Of a stretch of DNA of 64,000 nucleotides, positions 35,946-45,247 are shown one piece after another. Origin of the DNA: Mesorhizobium onobrychidis (lineage in GTDB: Bacteria; Pseudomonadota; Alphaproteobacteria; Rhizobiales; Rhizobiaceae); the NCBI RefSeq assembly GCF_024707545.1, contig NZ_CP062229.1, positions 1,240,001 through 1,304,000 on the forward strand. Direction: 5' to 3'. Made by a program: the position numbers and the translations under genes. The notes under the pieces were generated by a model that was given only the letters and a program-made list of their open reading frames with translations, was not told where the DNA came from and made no database searches. The number at the start of each line of letters is the position of its first letter. The stretch's first letter is position 1.

Positions 35946-37766
35946 CTACCCCTCCATCTCCTCGCGCAACATCTCCAGTTCCAGCCATTCCTCCTCGAGC
36001 GCTGCCAGCGTGGCGCGCTCCTTGTCGAGGGCGGCGATGGTCTTCTGGAACGAGGCCGGATCGCGCTCGTAATAGGCCGGGTCGGCAATGTTGTTCTCCA
36101 GCCGTGAGATCGAGGCGTTCACCGCCTCGATCTTCTTCGGCAGCGATTCCAGCGCGAATTTTTGCTTGAACGAAAGTTTTTTCGCCGGGCCCTTCGGCGC
36201 AGCAGCTCCGGTCCTGGCTGCCACCGCCGCTTCGCTGATCTCGGCTTTCGGCCGCGTCCCGCGGTCGTCCAGCCTGGTGCCGCCGCGCTGCGCCAGCATG
36301 TCGGAATAGCCGCCGGCATATTCGATCCAGCGGCCACCGCCGTCCGGCGCGATCAGGCTGGTCACGGTGCGGTCTAGGAAATCGCGGTCGTGGCTGACCA
36401 GGATCACCGTACCGGCAAAACCGGCGACCAGTTCCTGCAGCAATTCCAGCGTCTCCATGTCGAGGTCGTTGGTCGGCTCATCGAGCACCAGCAGGTTCGC
36501 CGGCCGCGCCAGCACGCGGGCGAGCAGCAGCCGCGCCCGCTCGCCGCCCGAAAGCTCGCGCACCGGCGTGCGCGCCTGTTCCGGTTTGAACAGGAAATCC
36601 TTCATGTAGGAGACGACGTGGCGCTGCTCGCCATTGATGACGAGGTTCTCGCCGCGCCCGTCGGTGAGGTATTGCGCCAGTGTCTCTTGCGGATCGACCG
36701 CCTCGCGTTTCTGGTCGAGCGTAGCGATCTCCAGATTGGTGCCGAGCCGCACCGTGCCTGCGTCCGGCTTCAATTCGCCGGTCAGCATCTTCAGCAGTGT
36801 CGTCTTGCCGGCACCGTTCGGGCCGACCAGGCCGACGCGGTCGCCGCGCTGGATGCGGGTCGAGAAGCCCTTGACCACAGTGAGGTCGCCAAAGCTCTTC
36901 TCGATGTTCTTGGCCTCGATCACCAGCTTGCCGGATTCGGCGGCGTCGCTGGCCACCATGGTCGCCGCACCCTCGGCGCCGCGATGGCCACGAAAGCGCT
37001 GGCGCATGGTCTGCAGTTCGCCGAGCCTGCGCATGTTGCGCTTGCGCCTTGCAGTCACGCCGTAGCGCAGCCAGTGCTCCTCTCGCACGATCTGGCGGCC
37101 AAGCTTGTGCTGCTCGCGCTCTTCCTCTTCCAGCACCGTGTCGCGCCATTCCTCGAAATGGCCAAAGCCCTTGTCCAGCCTGCGGGTCTGGCCGCGATCG
37201 AGCCAGACGGTGGCGCGCGACACGCGCTCGAGGAAGCGGCGGTCGTGCGAGATGACGATCAGCGCCGAAGACGTGCGGGCAAGCTCCTCCTCCAGCCATT
37301 CGATGACCGACAGGTCGAGATGGTTGGTCGGCTCATCGAGGAGGAGAATGTCGGGCTCCGGCGCCATGACGCGGGCAAGGGCGGCACGGCGCGCCTCGCC
37401 GCCGGAGAGATCGTTCGGCCGTTCCTCGCCGGACAGGCCGAGATGCTCCATCAGATAGGTGGCGCGGTAGGGATCGTCGGCGGGTCCGAGCCCCGCCTCG
37501 ACGTAGGCGCGGACGCTGGCGAAACCATCCATGTCGGGCATTTGCGGCAGGTAGCGCACTGTCGCCGAAGGCTGGCGGAACACCTCGCCGTCCTGCAGCT
37601 CGATCAATCCCGCAGCGATCTTGAGCAACGTCGACTTGCCCGAGCCGTTGCGGCCGACCAAAGCGATCTTGTCGCCCGCCGACGCTGTCAGTTCCGCCCC
37701 GTCGAGCAGCGGCGTGCCACCGAAGGTCAGTTTTATGCCGTCGAGATTGAGAACTGGCGGCGCCAT
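35946..37766 (-). CDS. ABC-F family ATPase (Uup-like)
   Basis: A 606-residue soluble protein with two ABC cassettes and no membrane domain. Cassette 1 has Walker A GRNGSGKST near residue 38 and LSGGEARRAALARV / LLLDEPTNHLD. Cassette 2 has GPNGAGKTT and LSGGERARLLLARV / LVLDEPTNDLD. The linker between them (EEEEREQHKLGRQIVREEHW) is the charged arm that enters the ribosomal E site in ABC-F proteins. A C-terminal coiled coil (KKIEAVNASISRLENNIADP … LEEEWLELEMLREEMEG) places it with Uup. Role in translation or ribosome rescue is family knowledge. It begins one base after the thiamine pyrophosphokinase stop, so the two are coupled. Confidence 0.92.
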   Translation of the reverse strand: MAPPVLNLDGIKLTFGGTPLLDGAELTASAGDKIALVGRNGSGKSTLLKIAAGLIELQDGEVFRQPSATVRYLPQMPDMDGFASVRAYVEAGLGPADDPYRATYLMEHLGLSGEERPNDLSGGEARRAALARVMAPEPDILLLDEPTNHLDLSVIEWLEEELARTSSALIVISHDRRFLERVSRATVWLDRGQTRRLDKGFGHFEEWRDTVLEEEEREQHKLGRQIVREEHWLRYGVTARRKRNMRRLGELQTMRQRFRGHRGAEGAATMVASDAAESGKLVIEAKNIEKSFGDLTVVKGFSTRIQRGDRVGLVGPNGAGKTTLLKMLTGELKPDAGTVRLGTNLEIATLDQKREAVDPQETLAQYLTDGRGENLVINGEQRHVVSYMKDFLFKPEQARTPVRELSGGERARLLLARVLARPANLLVLDEPTNDLDMETLELLQELVAGFAGTVILVSHDRDFLDRTVTSLIAPDGGGRWIEYAGGYSDMLAQRGGTRLDDRGTRPKAEISEAAVAARTGAAAPKGPAKKLSFKQKFALESLPKKIEAVNASISRLENNIADPAYYERDPASFQKTIAALDKERATLAALEEEWLELEMLREEMEG

Positions 37767-37767
37767 G

Positions 37768-38412
37768 TCAGCTTTCAGGTAAGGGGAATGGGTGGGCGAG
37801 CAACAGCGCGCGGCCGCTGCCCAGCGCAATTTCCAGCCGGCCCTTGACCTCGTTGGAAATGGTCAGCGACGAACCGAACGCCATCTCGATATGGTTCAGC
37901 GGCCATTTGGCGCCGGTCACGGTCAGGCCGGTAAGGTCGGAAAAGCCGAGAATCGAAAACAGCGTGCCGTCGGCGTAGTCGAAGCCGGCCTTTCCGCGAA
38001 GCAAGGGGGTGCCTTCTTGTGCGCCGCTGGTCAAAAGCACCTCCGTCCCTGCCTCGGCCAGTCGGACACTGAGCGCCAGGTGCAGGAAGGCGTGGTCGGT
38101 GCGTTTGCCGCCGAACGCGCCGGCGAGCACGAGGCTGGTTGCGCCGCGTTCGAGCGCGGCGGCGATAGCCAGTTCGCCGTCGGTCTTGTCCTTTTCTGCC
38201 GGAAACACCTGGCGGGGCACGGCGGCCAGCTCGCCCGGCAAATCCGCCGGCACCGAATCGAAGTCGCCGACCCAGAGTTCCGGCGTCAGGCTCAGCGTCC
38301 GGGCATGGCTCATGCCGGCGTCGGCGGCGATGACACGGGAGCCTTCGACCTGGCGGTCGAGCAGCGGCGTGCGGATTAGATCGCCGCCAAGCAGGATGGT
38401 GAATTTGCTCAT
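37768..38412 (-). CDS. thiN: Thiamine pyrophosphokinase
   Basis: A 214-residue kinase transferring diphosphate from ATP to thiamine to give the active cofactor TPP. Motifs: AADAGM near residue 30, VGDFDS at 48-53, KDKTDGELA at 74-82 and the [18 protein letters not shown] core. The C-terminal beta-sandwich ends with the TPK signature [20 protein letters not shown]. It is divergent from the TPP-riboswitch-controlled thiBPQ importer, so uptake and activation of thiamine are encoded side by side. No riboswitch is visible on its own leader. thiN is a name used for TPK-family genes; the choice of symbol is tentative. Confidence 0.93.
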   Translation of the reverse strand: MSKFTILLGGDLIRTPLLDRQVEGSRVIAADAGMSHARTLSLTPELWVGDFDSVPADLPGELAAVPRQVFPAEKDKTDGELAIAAALERGATSLVLAGAFGGKRTDHAFLHLALSVRLAEAGTEVLLTSGAQEGTPLLRGKAGFDYADGTLFSILGFSDLTGLTVTGAKWPLNHIEMAFGSSLTISNEVKGRLEIALGSGRALLLAHPFPLPES

Positions 38413-38517
38413 ATGCGTGGCCCTTACCAGCCCTGCTTGCGAAACGGAAGGCCGCGTTCCGGATGCCCGGCAAACTTCCGCTTGCGCCGCAACTGGGCCG
38501 GGCCTATGTGTCGAAAC

Positions 38518-38619
38518 GCTCTAACGGGGTGCTGGACGCGATCTTCGCGAACCAGCTGAGAGGCAACCAAGCCAACCCGCTGAACCTGATCCGGTTTGTA
38601 CCGGCGGAGGGATTAGACG
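38518..38619 (+). promoter_or_regulatory. TPP riboswitch (THI element)
   Basis: The P1 stem TCTAA (38520-38524) pairs with TTAGA (38613-38617). Conserved elements follow in order: CGGGGTGCTGG, the invariant CTGAGAGG near 38547-38554, AACCCGCTGAACCTGATCCGG (38575-38595, split here at its centre only in description) and GTACCGGCGGAGGGA. Arm lengths are standard. It lies 55 bases before the thiB ATG. Its position suggests repression of thiBPQ when TPP is abundant, probably by hiding the AAGGAGG site; no obvious intrinsic terminator follows. Confidence 0.95.
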
Positions 38620-38672
38620 TTTCGGACAGCCCGACGCCTCAATTCCTTTCAACGCGAACGAAGGAGGCGCCG

Positions 38673-39686
38673 ATGCGCACGTTTTTATACACTCTTGTTT
38701 CGGCAGTGCTGCTTGCGGCGACCGTTCCCGCCGGCATCGGGCCGGCATCCGCGCAGGAAAAACTCACCGTCTACACCTATGAGAGCTTCACCGCCGACTG
38801 GGGTCCGGGCCCCGCGGTGAAGAAGGCCTTCGAGGCCGAATGCGGCTGTACTCTCGAATTCGTGGCGGTCGCCGACGGCGTCGCCCTGCTCAACCGCGTC
38901 AAGCTGGAAGGGGCCGCGACCAAGGCCGACATCGTGCTCGGCCTCGACACCAACCTGACTGCGGAAGCCAAGGCCACCGGCCTGTTTTCGCCGCATGGTG
39001 CCGTCATCGACGTCAATGTGCCGGGCGGCTGGAGCGACGATATTTTCGTGCCGTTCGACTATGGCTATTTCGCCGTCGTCTACGACACCGAAAAGCTGAA
39101 GACGCCGCCGAAGAGCCTGAAGGAATTGGTCGAGGGCAATGCCGATGAGAAGATCGTCATCCAGGATCCGCGCACCTCGACGCCCGGTCTCGGCTTGTTG
39201 TTGTGGGTGAGGTCGGTTTATGGCGACAAGGCGCCGGAAGCCTGGGCAAAGCTTAGGGCAAAGGTGCTCACCGTGACGCCGGGCTGGAGCGAGGCCTATG
39301 GCCTGTTCACCAAGGGCGAGGCGCCGATGGTGCTGTCCTATACCACCTCACCGGCCTATCACATGGTCGCCGAAAACACCGAACGCTATCAGGCGGCGTC
39401 CTTCGAGGAGGGCGAGTATCTGCAGATTGAGGTTGCCGGCATCACCACGTCAGGCGCGAAGAACCCGTTGGCGAAACAGTTCCTGACTTTCATGACCGGA
39501 CCGAAATTCCAGGATGTCATCCCCGAGACCAACTGGATGTTCCCTGCCGGCAAGACCGACAAACCGCTCAATCCGGCTTTCGACAAGCTCGTCAAGCCGA
39601 CCAAGACTTTGCTTTTCAGCCCCGAAGAGGTCGCCGCCAATCGCAAGGCCTGGGTCGACGAATGGCTGTCGGTGATGAGCAAGTAG
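38673..39686 (+). CDS. thiB: Thiamine/TPP ABC transporter substrate-binding protein ThiB
   Basis: A 337-residue periplasmic binding protein of the ThiB/TbpA type. Signal peptide ends at AGIGPASA (about residue 26). Family landmarks: [94 protein letters not shown] and the aromatic [10 protein letters not shown] textbook AAGGAGG (38661-38667) fixes ATG 38673; the frame is open through the riboswitch but translation from there is not credible. It delivers thiamine or its phosphates to ThiPQ. A repeat element separates it from thiP. Confidence 0.95.
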   Translation: MRTFLYTLVSAVLLAATVPAGIGPASAQEKLTVYTYESFTADWGPGPAVKKAFEAECGCTLEFVAVADGVALLNRVKLEGAATKADIVLGLDTNLTAEAKATGLFSPHGAVIDVNVPGGWSDDIFVPFDYGYFAVVYDTEKLKTPPKSLKELVEGNADEKIVIQDPRTSTPGLGLLLWVRSVYGDKAPEAWAKLRAKVLTVTPGWSEAYGLFTKGEAPMVLSYTTSPAYHMVAENTERYQAASFEEGEYLQIEVAGITTSGAKNPLAKQFLTFMTGPKFQDVIPETNWMFPAGKTDKPLNPAFDKLVKPTKTLLFSPEEVAANRKAWVDEWLSVMSK

Positions 39687-39717
39687 CTTGTGATTGAAAG
39701 ATGATTACTCTACGGCG

Positions 39718-39870
39718 CCCCCCTCTGTCCTGCCGGACATCTCCCCCTCAAGGGGGGAGATCGGATGTCACTTCCGCTTTCGCCAATCGCAACAGTCGAA
39801 AGATTGAGGCGAGGGTGAAGCTGCCAATCTCCCCACTTGAGGGGGAGATGTCCGGCAGGACAGAGGGGGG
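39718..39870. repeat. Palindromic intergenic element with perfect 35-bp inverted repeats
   Basis: Left arm 39718-39752 (starts CCCCCCTCTGTCCTGCCGGA) and right arm 39836-39870 (ends GGCAGGACAGAGGGGGG) are exact inverse complements over 35 bases. An inner GGGGGAGAT/ATCTCCCC pair extends the structure. There is no reading frame. It is inside the thiB-thiP gap of the riboswitch-controlled operon. Its size and arms fit the RIME-like mosaic elements of rhizobia. Confidence 0.93.
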
Positions 39871-39934
39871 TGGGCGGGAACTCGACCTCAGCCATATTTT
39901 CTGCTTCGACGATCGTTGAACTAGGCAGGGCGGC

Positions 39935-41554
39935 ATGCATACCGGATATCCTGCCGATCCCCGCGTCACTGCCGGCACCATCGCGCTTGCCGCTGTTGCG
40001 CTGCTGATCGGCGGAGCGTTCGCCGGGCTCATCGTCGAAGGCGCCCGCGACCCGTCCGGCGCCATGTCGGCCTTCGATTCCTACCTCTTCCGCGTCGCCC
40101 GTTTCACGCTGTGGCAGGCTTTGCTGTCGACACTGCTTTCCGTCGTGCCGGCGCTGTTCGTTGCGCGGGCGCTGTCGCGGCATCCGCGCTTCTTTGGTCG
40201 CGGCCTGATCCTGCAGCTCTTCGCCGTGCCGCTTGCGCTGCCGGCCATCGTCGCCGCACTCGGCATTCTGGCTCTCTATGGCCGTGCCGGCTATTTCGCC
40301 GGCGTGCTCACCGCGATTGGCGGTCAGGGCTGGCCGGGCATATACGGCCTGTCCGGCATCCTCATCGCCCATGTCTTCTTGAATCTGCCGCTGGCCACGC
40401 GGCTGTTACTTGAAGCGCTGACGACAGTGCCGGCCGACCAGTGGCGGCTGGCGAGCCAGCTCGGCATGGGCGCCAGACCCGCCTTCCGGCTGATCGAATG
40501 GCCGACGCTGCGCGCGGCGTTGCCGGGCGTCGCCGGGCTTGTCTTCATGCTCTGCATCACATCCTTTACCATCGTGCTCACGCTGGGCGGCGGGCCGCGT
40601 GCGACGACATTGGAGGTCGCCATCTACCAGGCACTGCGTTTCGATTTCGACCCTGCCCGCGCGGTGACGCTGACACTGCTGCAGATCGCGCTGACCTTCG
40701 TCGTTGTGCTGGCATTGATGCGGCTTGGTGCCAACACTGTCGGCGACGCCAATCTGCCGGTGGCACCGCGCCGCTATCTTTCGGCCGGCACGGCCGAGAC
40801 CGTGCTGAACACAGCATTGATCGTTCTCGCATTGCTGTTCGTCGCCGGGCCGATGGCTGCCATGGTGATGTCAGGCCTTGGCGCCGATCTCGGCCGGCTG
40901 GCGGGCGAGATCGCGGTGCGGCAGGCGACGCTGACCAGCGCCGTGCTCGCCCTGCTGGCGGCGCTGCTTTCAGTGGCGCTGTCGCTGTCGCTCGTCATGG
41001 CACGACGGGCGCTGGCCTTGAGGCGTCGCGTCGGCGCCAGGACGCTGCTCGAATACGCCACCGATACCGGCGCCGGCTTCGTCCTCGTCGTGCCGCCCAT
41101 CGTCATCGGCGCCGGCTGGTTCCTGCTCCTGCGGACCGTCAGCGACGTCTTTGCCATCGCCCCTGTGATGGTCGTCGTCGTCAATGCGGTGATGGCGATG
41201 CCGTTTGCCATCCGCGCCATTCGCCCCGGCTATGATGCGGCGAGCGAACGCCACGAACGGCTCTGTTTGCTGCTTGGCATTTCGGGCTGGAACCGGTTCC
41301 GGCTAGTCGACTGGCCGTCGCTGCGGCGGCCGCTCGCCACCGGTTTCGCGTTCGCCATGGCTTTGTCGCTCGGCGATCTCGGCGTCATTGCCCTGTTCGG
41401 CAGCGACTCCCTGCAGACACTGCCTTACCTCTTGCTGGCGCGCATGGGCAGCTACCGCACGATGGACGCCGCAGGCCTGGCGTTGCTGCTCGGCCTGGTT
41501 TGTCTTGCGCTTGTCCTGGCCGCTGACTGGCTGGGGCGCGGGGAAAAATCATGA
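39935..41554 (+). CDS. thiP: Thiamine ABC transporter permease ThiP
   Basis: A 539-residue inner-membrane protein with about twelve helices, made of two fused permease domains as usual for ThiP. Each half has an EAA-type loop: [20 protein letters not shown] (first half) and [20 protein letters not shown] (second half), which dock on ThiQ. The N-terminal helix [20 protein letters not shown] follows a short cytoplasmic start. The stop overlaps the thiQ start by four bases (ATGA), indicating coupled translation. The gene lies 65 bp after the palindromic element. Confidence 0.95.
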   Translation: MHTGYPADPRVTAGTIALAAVALLIGGAFAGLIVEGARDPSGAMSAFDSYLFRVARFTLWQALLSTLLSVVPALFVARALSRHPRFFGRGLILQLFAVPLALPAIVAALGILALYGRAGYFAGVLTAIGGQGWPGIYGLSGILIAHVFLNLPLATRLLLEALTTVPADQWRLASQLGMGARPAFRLIEWPTLRAALPGVAGLVFMLCITSFTIVLTLGGGPRATTLEVAIYQALRFDFDPARAVTLTLLQIALTFVVVLALMRLGANTVGDANLPVAPRRYLSAGTAETVLNTALIVLALLFVAGPMAAMVMSGLGADLGRLAGEIAVRQATLTSAVLALLAALLSVALSLSLVMARRALALRRRVGARTLLEYATDTGAGFVLVVPPIVIGAGWFLLLRTVSDVFAIAPVMVVVVNAVMAMPFAIRAIRPGYDAASERHERLCLLLGISGWNRFRLVDWPSLRRPLATGFAFAMALSLGDLGVIALFGSDSLQTLPYLLLARMGSYRTMDAAGLALLLGLVCLALVLAADWLGRGEKS

Positions 41555-42324
41555 TGCTCAACAGCGCGGAAAGCGGTACGGCTGTGCGGCTGGAAAAGGT
41601 CTCGTTCAGCTATGGCGAAGCGCCGTTTTTATTCGATATCGAGTTCGCCGCCTCGAAGATCACCGCCATCATGGGGCCGAGCGGTTCGGGAAAATCGACA
41701 CTGCTCAATCTGGTGGCCGGCTTCGAGACGCCGCAATCGGGCCGCGTGCTGATCGGCGGCGCCGATGTCGGCGCCAAACCGCCGTCGGCGCGGCCAGTGT
41801 CGATGGTGTTCCAGGAAAACAATCTCTTTGCCCATCTTTCGGTCGAACGAAATGTCGGCCTTGGCCGCTCGCCGTCGCTCAGGCTGACCGAGGGCGACCA
41901 CACTGCAATCGCCGCGGCGCTCAAGCGCGTCGGCCTTGCCGGCAAGCAACAGCGCCTGCCGCACGAACTCTCCGGTGGCGAGCGGCAGCGCGTCGCACTC
42001 GCCCGCGTCCTGGTGCGCGACCGGCCGGTGCTCTTGCTCGACGAACCGTTCGCCTCACTCGGACCGGCCTTGCGCGACGACATGCTCGGTCTGGTAGCCG
42101 GCGTCCATGCGGAGCGGCGCATGACGGTGCTGTTCGTTACGCATCAGCCGGAGGACGCCCACCGTATCGGCCAGGATATGGTGTTCCTGGACAATGGCAC
42201 GGTTGCCGCAACCGGGACTGTCGCCGATTTTTTTACCAAGGCTGGACCGGAAGCCTTCCGGCGCTATATCGGTGCAGGTCCGTTTGGCGCGGGATCACGA
42301 GATGTTGCCCGGAAGCGGACATAA
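41551..42324 (+). CDS. thiQ: Thiamine ABC transporter ATP-binding protein ThiQ
   Basis: A 257-residue cytosolic ATPase powering ThiBP. Walker [10 protein letters not shown] at 42-50, Q-loop [19 protein letters not shown], signature [20 protein letters not shown], Walker [14 protein letters not shown] and the H-switch [13 protein letters not shown] are all intact. The short length without a regulatory C-terminal domain is typical of ThiQ. It ends the TPP-riboswitch operon. The following 250-bp gap holds a family C hairpin and no gene. Confidence 0.96.
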   Translation: MMLNSAESGTAVRLEKVSFSYGEAPFLFDIEFAASKITAIMGPSGSGKSTLLNLVAGFETPQSGRVLIGGADVGAKPPSARPVSMVFQENNLFAHLSVERNVGLGRSPSLRLTEGDHTAIAAALKRVGLAGKQQRLPHELSGGERQRVALARVLVRDRPVLLLDEPFASLGPALRDDMLGLVAGVHAERRMTVLFVTHQPEDAHRIGQDMVFLDNGTVAATGTVADFFTKAGPEAFRRYIGAGPFGAGSRDVARKRT

Positions 42325-42483
42325 TTTACGGCCAAAACCGGCTTCAGGCGATGTGGTGCTTGCTTGCCATGGTCAAAGTAGTGTGGCTAGGTCCTCAGAT
42401 ATTGGTCCGGCATAGGTTGTGATTTGCCACTACGGTGCCATGCGTGCTCGTGGGCGCGAAGGACGCTGTGGCAGTTGATTGTG

Positions 42484-42535
42484 CGCATGATCCTTTCTGA
42501 AAATCGATGCCCGATTTTCGGGGCCATGTGCTGAG
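42484..42535. repeat. Family C hairpin repeat
   Basis: CTGAAAATCG-ATGCC-CGATTTTCGG (42497-42521) with flanks like the copy at 32066-32112. It lies about 40-90 bp before the M48 protease start. Confidence 0.65.
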
Positions 42536-42574
42536 ACCCGAAAGGAAGCTGTTCTGCCGACCGGCACCGACAGA

Positions 42575-44050
42575 GTGAGAAGGAAACCGCTGGCGCGCTT
42601 CCTCGCGCTGGCCGGCTTTGCCATGGCGCTGGCAAGCTGCCAGATGTTCACGCCTCCGGACGTCCAGGAATCCGGATTCCAACCTTCCAGCAAACCGATC
42701 ACGGTCGACAATGTCGCCGCCAACAGCAAGCTCGCCGAAATGGCGAAGGCGCAGCACCCGCGGATCCTGGCCACCTATGGCGGCGAATATTCCGATCCCA
42801 AGCTCGAGCGCATGGTCGCCAAGGTCGTCGGCAGCCTGACCGTGGTGTCGGCCAACCCGAGCCAGACCTACCGCATCACCATTCTCAATTCGCCCAACGT
42901 CAATGCTTTCGCGCTGCCGGGCGGCTATCTCTACATCACGCGCGGCCTGTTGGCACTGGCCAACGATTCGGCCGAGCTCGCCGCGGTCATCGCGCATGAG
43001 ATGGGCCACGTCACTGCAAACCACGGCCTGCAGCGCCAGCAGCTCGAGGCTGAGGAAGGGTTTGCAACCAAGGTCGTCTCCGATGTGCTCGGCGACAGCC
43101 CAACCGCCAAGGCGGCACTGATCCGCGGCAGGCTGCGGCTTGCCCAGTTCTCGCGCAATCAGGAGCTTGAGGCCGATGGCATCGGCATCAAGTCGATCGG
43201 CGAGGCGGGCTTCGATCCCTTTGCCGCCGGCCGCTTCCTGCAGTCGATGTCGGCCTACACCGATTTCCGCTCGATCAGCGGCGCCACCGACGCCAGCCTC
43301 GACTTCCTGGCGACGCATCCCAACACGCCGCAACGCATCGACCTGGCGCAGCGTCATGCCCGTCAGTTCGGCGCGCCCGGCGTCGGCACGCGCGACCGCG
43401 ACGCCTTCCTCGCCGGCATAGACGGCCTGCTCTACGGCGACACGCCGGAGGAGGGCTATGTGCGTGGCGAAACCTTCCTGCATCCAGGGCTCGGTGTGTC
43501 GTTTTCGGTGCCCGACGGCTTCATCATCGACAACTCGGCCGCGGCGGTGACGGCAACCGGGCCAGGCGACATAGCGGTTCGCTTCGACGGCGTTTCGATC
43601 GACAAGAGCCGCTCGCTGACAGACTACATCCGCAGCGGCTGGGTGGCCGGTCTCGACGAAAGCAGCGTGCGCCAGGAAACGATCAATGGCAACGAGGCGG
43701 CGACGGCGCATGCCAGCGCCGAGGGCTGGCAGTTCGACATCGCGGTGATCCGCGCCGGTGGCCAGGTCTACCGGCTGTTGACGGCTGCCCCTTCCGCCAG
43801 CGCCTCGCTGGGTGCCGTGGCGCGCTCGGTCAGCGGCTCCTTCCGTATCTTGAGCGCGGCCGAGAAAGCGGCGCTGAAGCCGCTGCATATCCGCGTTGTC
43901 ACGGTGCGGCCCGGACAGACCATGGGTTCGCTGGCCGCGCAGATGGTCGGCGTCGACCGCAAGCTCGACCTGTTCAGGGTGCTCAATGCGATGTCGCCCG
44001 GCGCAGCCGTTTCGGCCGGCGACAAGGTCAAGATCATCACCGACAAATAA
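42575..44050 (+). CDS. M48-family zinc metalloprotease lipoprotein (BepA/YfgC-like)
   Basis: A 491-residue exported protease. The N-terminus (basic start, then ALAGFAMALASC) is a lipoprotein signal with lipobox LASC. The zinc motif HEMGH is at 141-145 and the third ligand Glu is in NQELEADGIGIKSIGEAGFD. Family core segments NVNAFALPGGYLYITRGLLA and TPQRIDLAQRH are present. The C-terminal part (about 420-491, VVTVRPGQTMGSLAAQMVGV … AVSAGDKVKI) resembles a LysM-like or BepA-tail module. BepA-type proteins survey outer-membrane protein assembly. The start is GTG 42575. It converges with rpoH2 (gap 3 bp). Confidence 0.92.
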   Translation: MRRKPLARFLALAGFAMALASCQMFTPPDVQESGFQPSSKPITVDNVAANSKLAEMAKAQHPRILATYGGEYSDPKLERMVAKVVGSLTVVSANPSQTYRITILNSPNVNAFALPGGYLYITRGLLALANDSAELAAVIAHEMGHVTANHGLQRQQLEAEEGFATKVVSDVLGDSPTAKAALIRGRLRLAQFSRNQELEADGIGIKSIGEAGFDPFAAGRFLQSMSAYTDFRSISGATDASLDFLATHPNTPQRIDLAQRHARQFGAPGVGTRDRDAFLAGIDGLLYGDTPEEGYVRGETFLHPGLGVSFSVPDGFIIDNSAAAVTATGPGDIAVRFDGVSIDKSRSLTDYIRSGWVAGLDESSVRQETINGNEAATAHASAEGWQFDIAVIRAGGQVYRLLTAAPSASASLGAVARSVSGSFRILSAAEKAALKPLHIRVVTVRPGQTMGSLAAQMVGVDRKLDLFRVLNAMSPGAAVSAGDKVKIITDK

Positions 44051-44053
44051 GAG

Positions 44054-44917
44054 TCAGGCGGCGGTCGCCAGAAACTCGGGGTTTTGCTTCACCAGCGCCA
44101 CCTTGAGCTTTTCCATGGCGCGTGCCTCGATCTGGCGGACGCGTTCCTTGGAGATGCCGAGCGCCTCACCGAGGGCTTCGAGCGTCGCGCCCTCGTCGCT
44201 CAGCCGGCGCTCCTCGATGATCCTGAGCTCGCGGGCATTGAGCGCGCCAAGCGCCGTTTTCAGCCAGACAGAGCGGCGTTCGACATCGATCGTGTCGCCC
44301 ACGACCTCGTCCGGCAAAGGATCGTCCGAAACCAGGAAATCCATTCGCTCGGTGGCGCCCGCATCGTCGGCGAGCGGCTGGTTGAGCGAACTATCCGGTG
44401 CCGAAAGGCGGGAGTCCATCATCGCCACGTCAGCCTCGGAGACGCCGAGCGCGACAGACACCTCGCGGTAGAGCGAGGTATTCGAGATCGGCTCGGCACC
44501 GTTCGCCAAGCGGGCGCGCAGGCGCCGCAAATTGAAGAACAACGCCTTTTGCGCCGAACTGGTGCCGCCACGCACGATCGACCAGTTGCGCAGGATATAG
44601 TCCTGCATCGAGGCGCGAATCCACCATGTCGCGTAGGTCGAAAACCGCACCTCGCGTTCCGGTTCGAAACGGGCCGCCGCCTCCAACAGGCCGACATGGC
44701 CTTCCTGGACCAGATCGCCGAGCGGCAGACCGTAGTGGCGGAATTTCGAGGCCATTGAAATGACCAGACGCATATGTGCCATGGCGATTTGGTGCAGCGC
44801 CTGCTGGTCGTTGTCTTCCTTCCAGCGCAGCGCGAGAAGATGCTCTTCGTCGCGCTCGAGATAGGGGGCTTTCATCGCCGCGCGGACCATGGTTCGCCCT
44901 GCCGTATCTTCCATCAT
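44054..44917 (-). CDS. rpoH2: RNA polymerase sigma-32 factor, RpoH2 type
   Basis: A 287-residue group-2-like heat-shock sigma factor. Region 2 has the HMRLVISMASKFRHYGLPLG and DLVQEGHVGLLEAAARFEPE … FSTYATWWIRASMQDYILR blocks. The RpoH box is SSAQKALFFNLRRLRARL. Region 4 ends with LEALGEALGISKERVRQIEA. The divergence from the RpoH1 consensus (for example HMRL/YGLPLGDLVQEGHVG) places it with RpoH2. In Rhodobacter and Sinorhizobium, RpoH2 works downstream of an ECF sigma factor in oxidative and general stress. AGGGAG precedes ATG 44917. A GGAAC-type promoter candidate is listed separately. Confidence 0.9.
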   Translation of the reverse strand: MMEDTAGRTMVRAAMKAPYLERDEEHLLALRWKEDNDQQALHQIAMAHMRLVISMASKFRHYGLPLGDLVQEGHVGLLEAAARFEPEREVRFSTYATWWIRASMQDYILRNWSIVRGGTSSAQKALFFNLRRLRARLANGAEPISNTSLYREVSVALGVSEADVAMMDSRLSAPDSSLNQPLADDAGATERMDFLVSDDPLPDEVVGDTIDVERRSVWLKTALGALNARELRIIEERRLSDEGATLEALGEALGISKERVRQIEARAMEKLKVALVKQNPEFLATAA

Positions 44918-45247
44918 GCCACGCTCCCTGTTCCGGGCGTTGTGGTGCGATCGCTCGAACCCTGAGCTGGCATCGTGGTTGAATTGGCGACGCCGCGCCC
45001 TACAACAGCCAAGAACGTGCCACGCGGGTGATTGGTTCCGCCGCTGATGTCGCGTGGATTGCACTGCCGAAAGCTCGTTGCGGCGGTCGTTACGTGGTCG
45101 GTTGACGTGACTCGATGTGGTTTTGAGAATCGGATTTCGAAAGCGTCTCATTTTGAAATCTGGTTCCTTATTTCGCCAGCCTGCATCTGTCAGTTTCCGG
45201 CGCTCACAAATGCGCCGGACGCCGGCCAATGACGGGATCACAGAAAA
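44918..45247. other. Divergent regulatory region of rpoH2 and the amino-acid ABC operon
   Basis: 330 bp without a gene. Towards rpoH2 it carries the candidate EcfG-type promoter at 45140-45167. Towards the ABC operon no clear -35/-10 pair stands out; the AT-rich 45120-45175 segment is the likely zone for both. Confidence 0.5.
45140..45167 (-). promoter_or_regulatory. Candidate EcfG/RpoE2-type promoter for rpoH2
   Basis: On the minus strand GGAAC (45167-45163), a 17-base spacer and CGCTTT (45145-45140) resemble the alphaproteobacterial general-stress promoter (GGAAC, 16-18 bases, CGTT). The -10 deviates by one base. It lies 223 bp upstream of the rpoH2 ATG. Confidence 0.45.

Noticed and set aside
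38463..38672. N-terminal extension of ThiB through the riboswitch
   Set aside because: The frame is open, but it crosses the TPP aptamer and delays the signal peptide; the AAGGAGG-preceded ATG 38673 is clearly the start.
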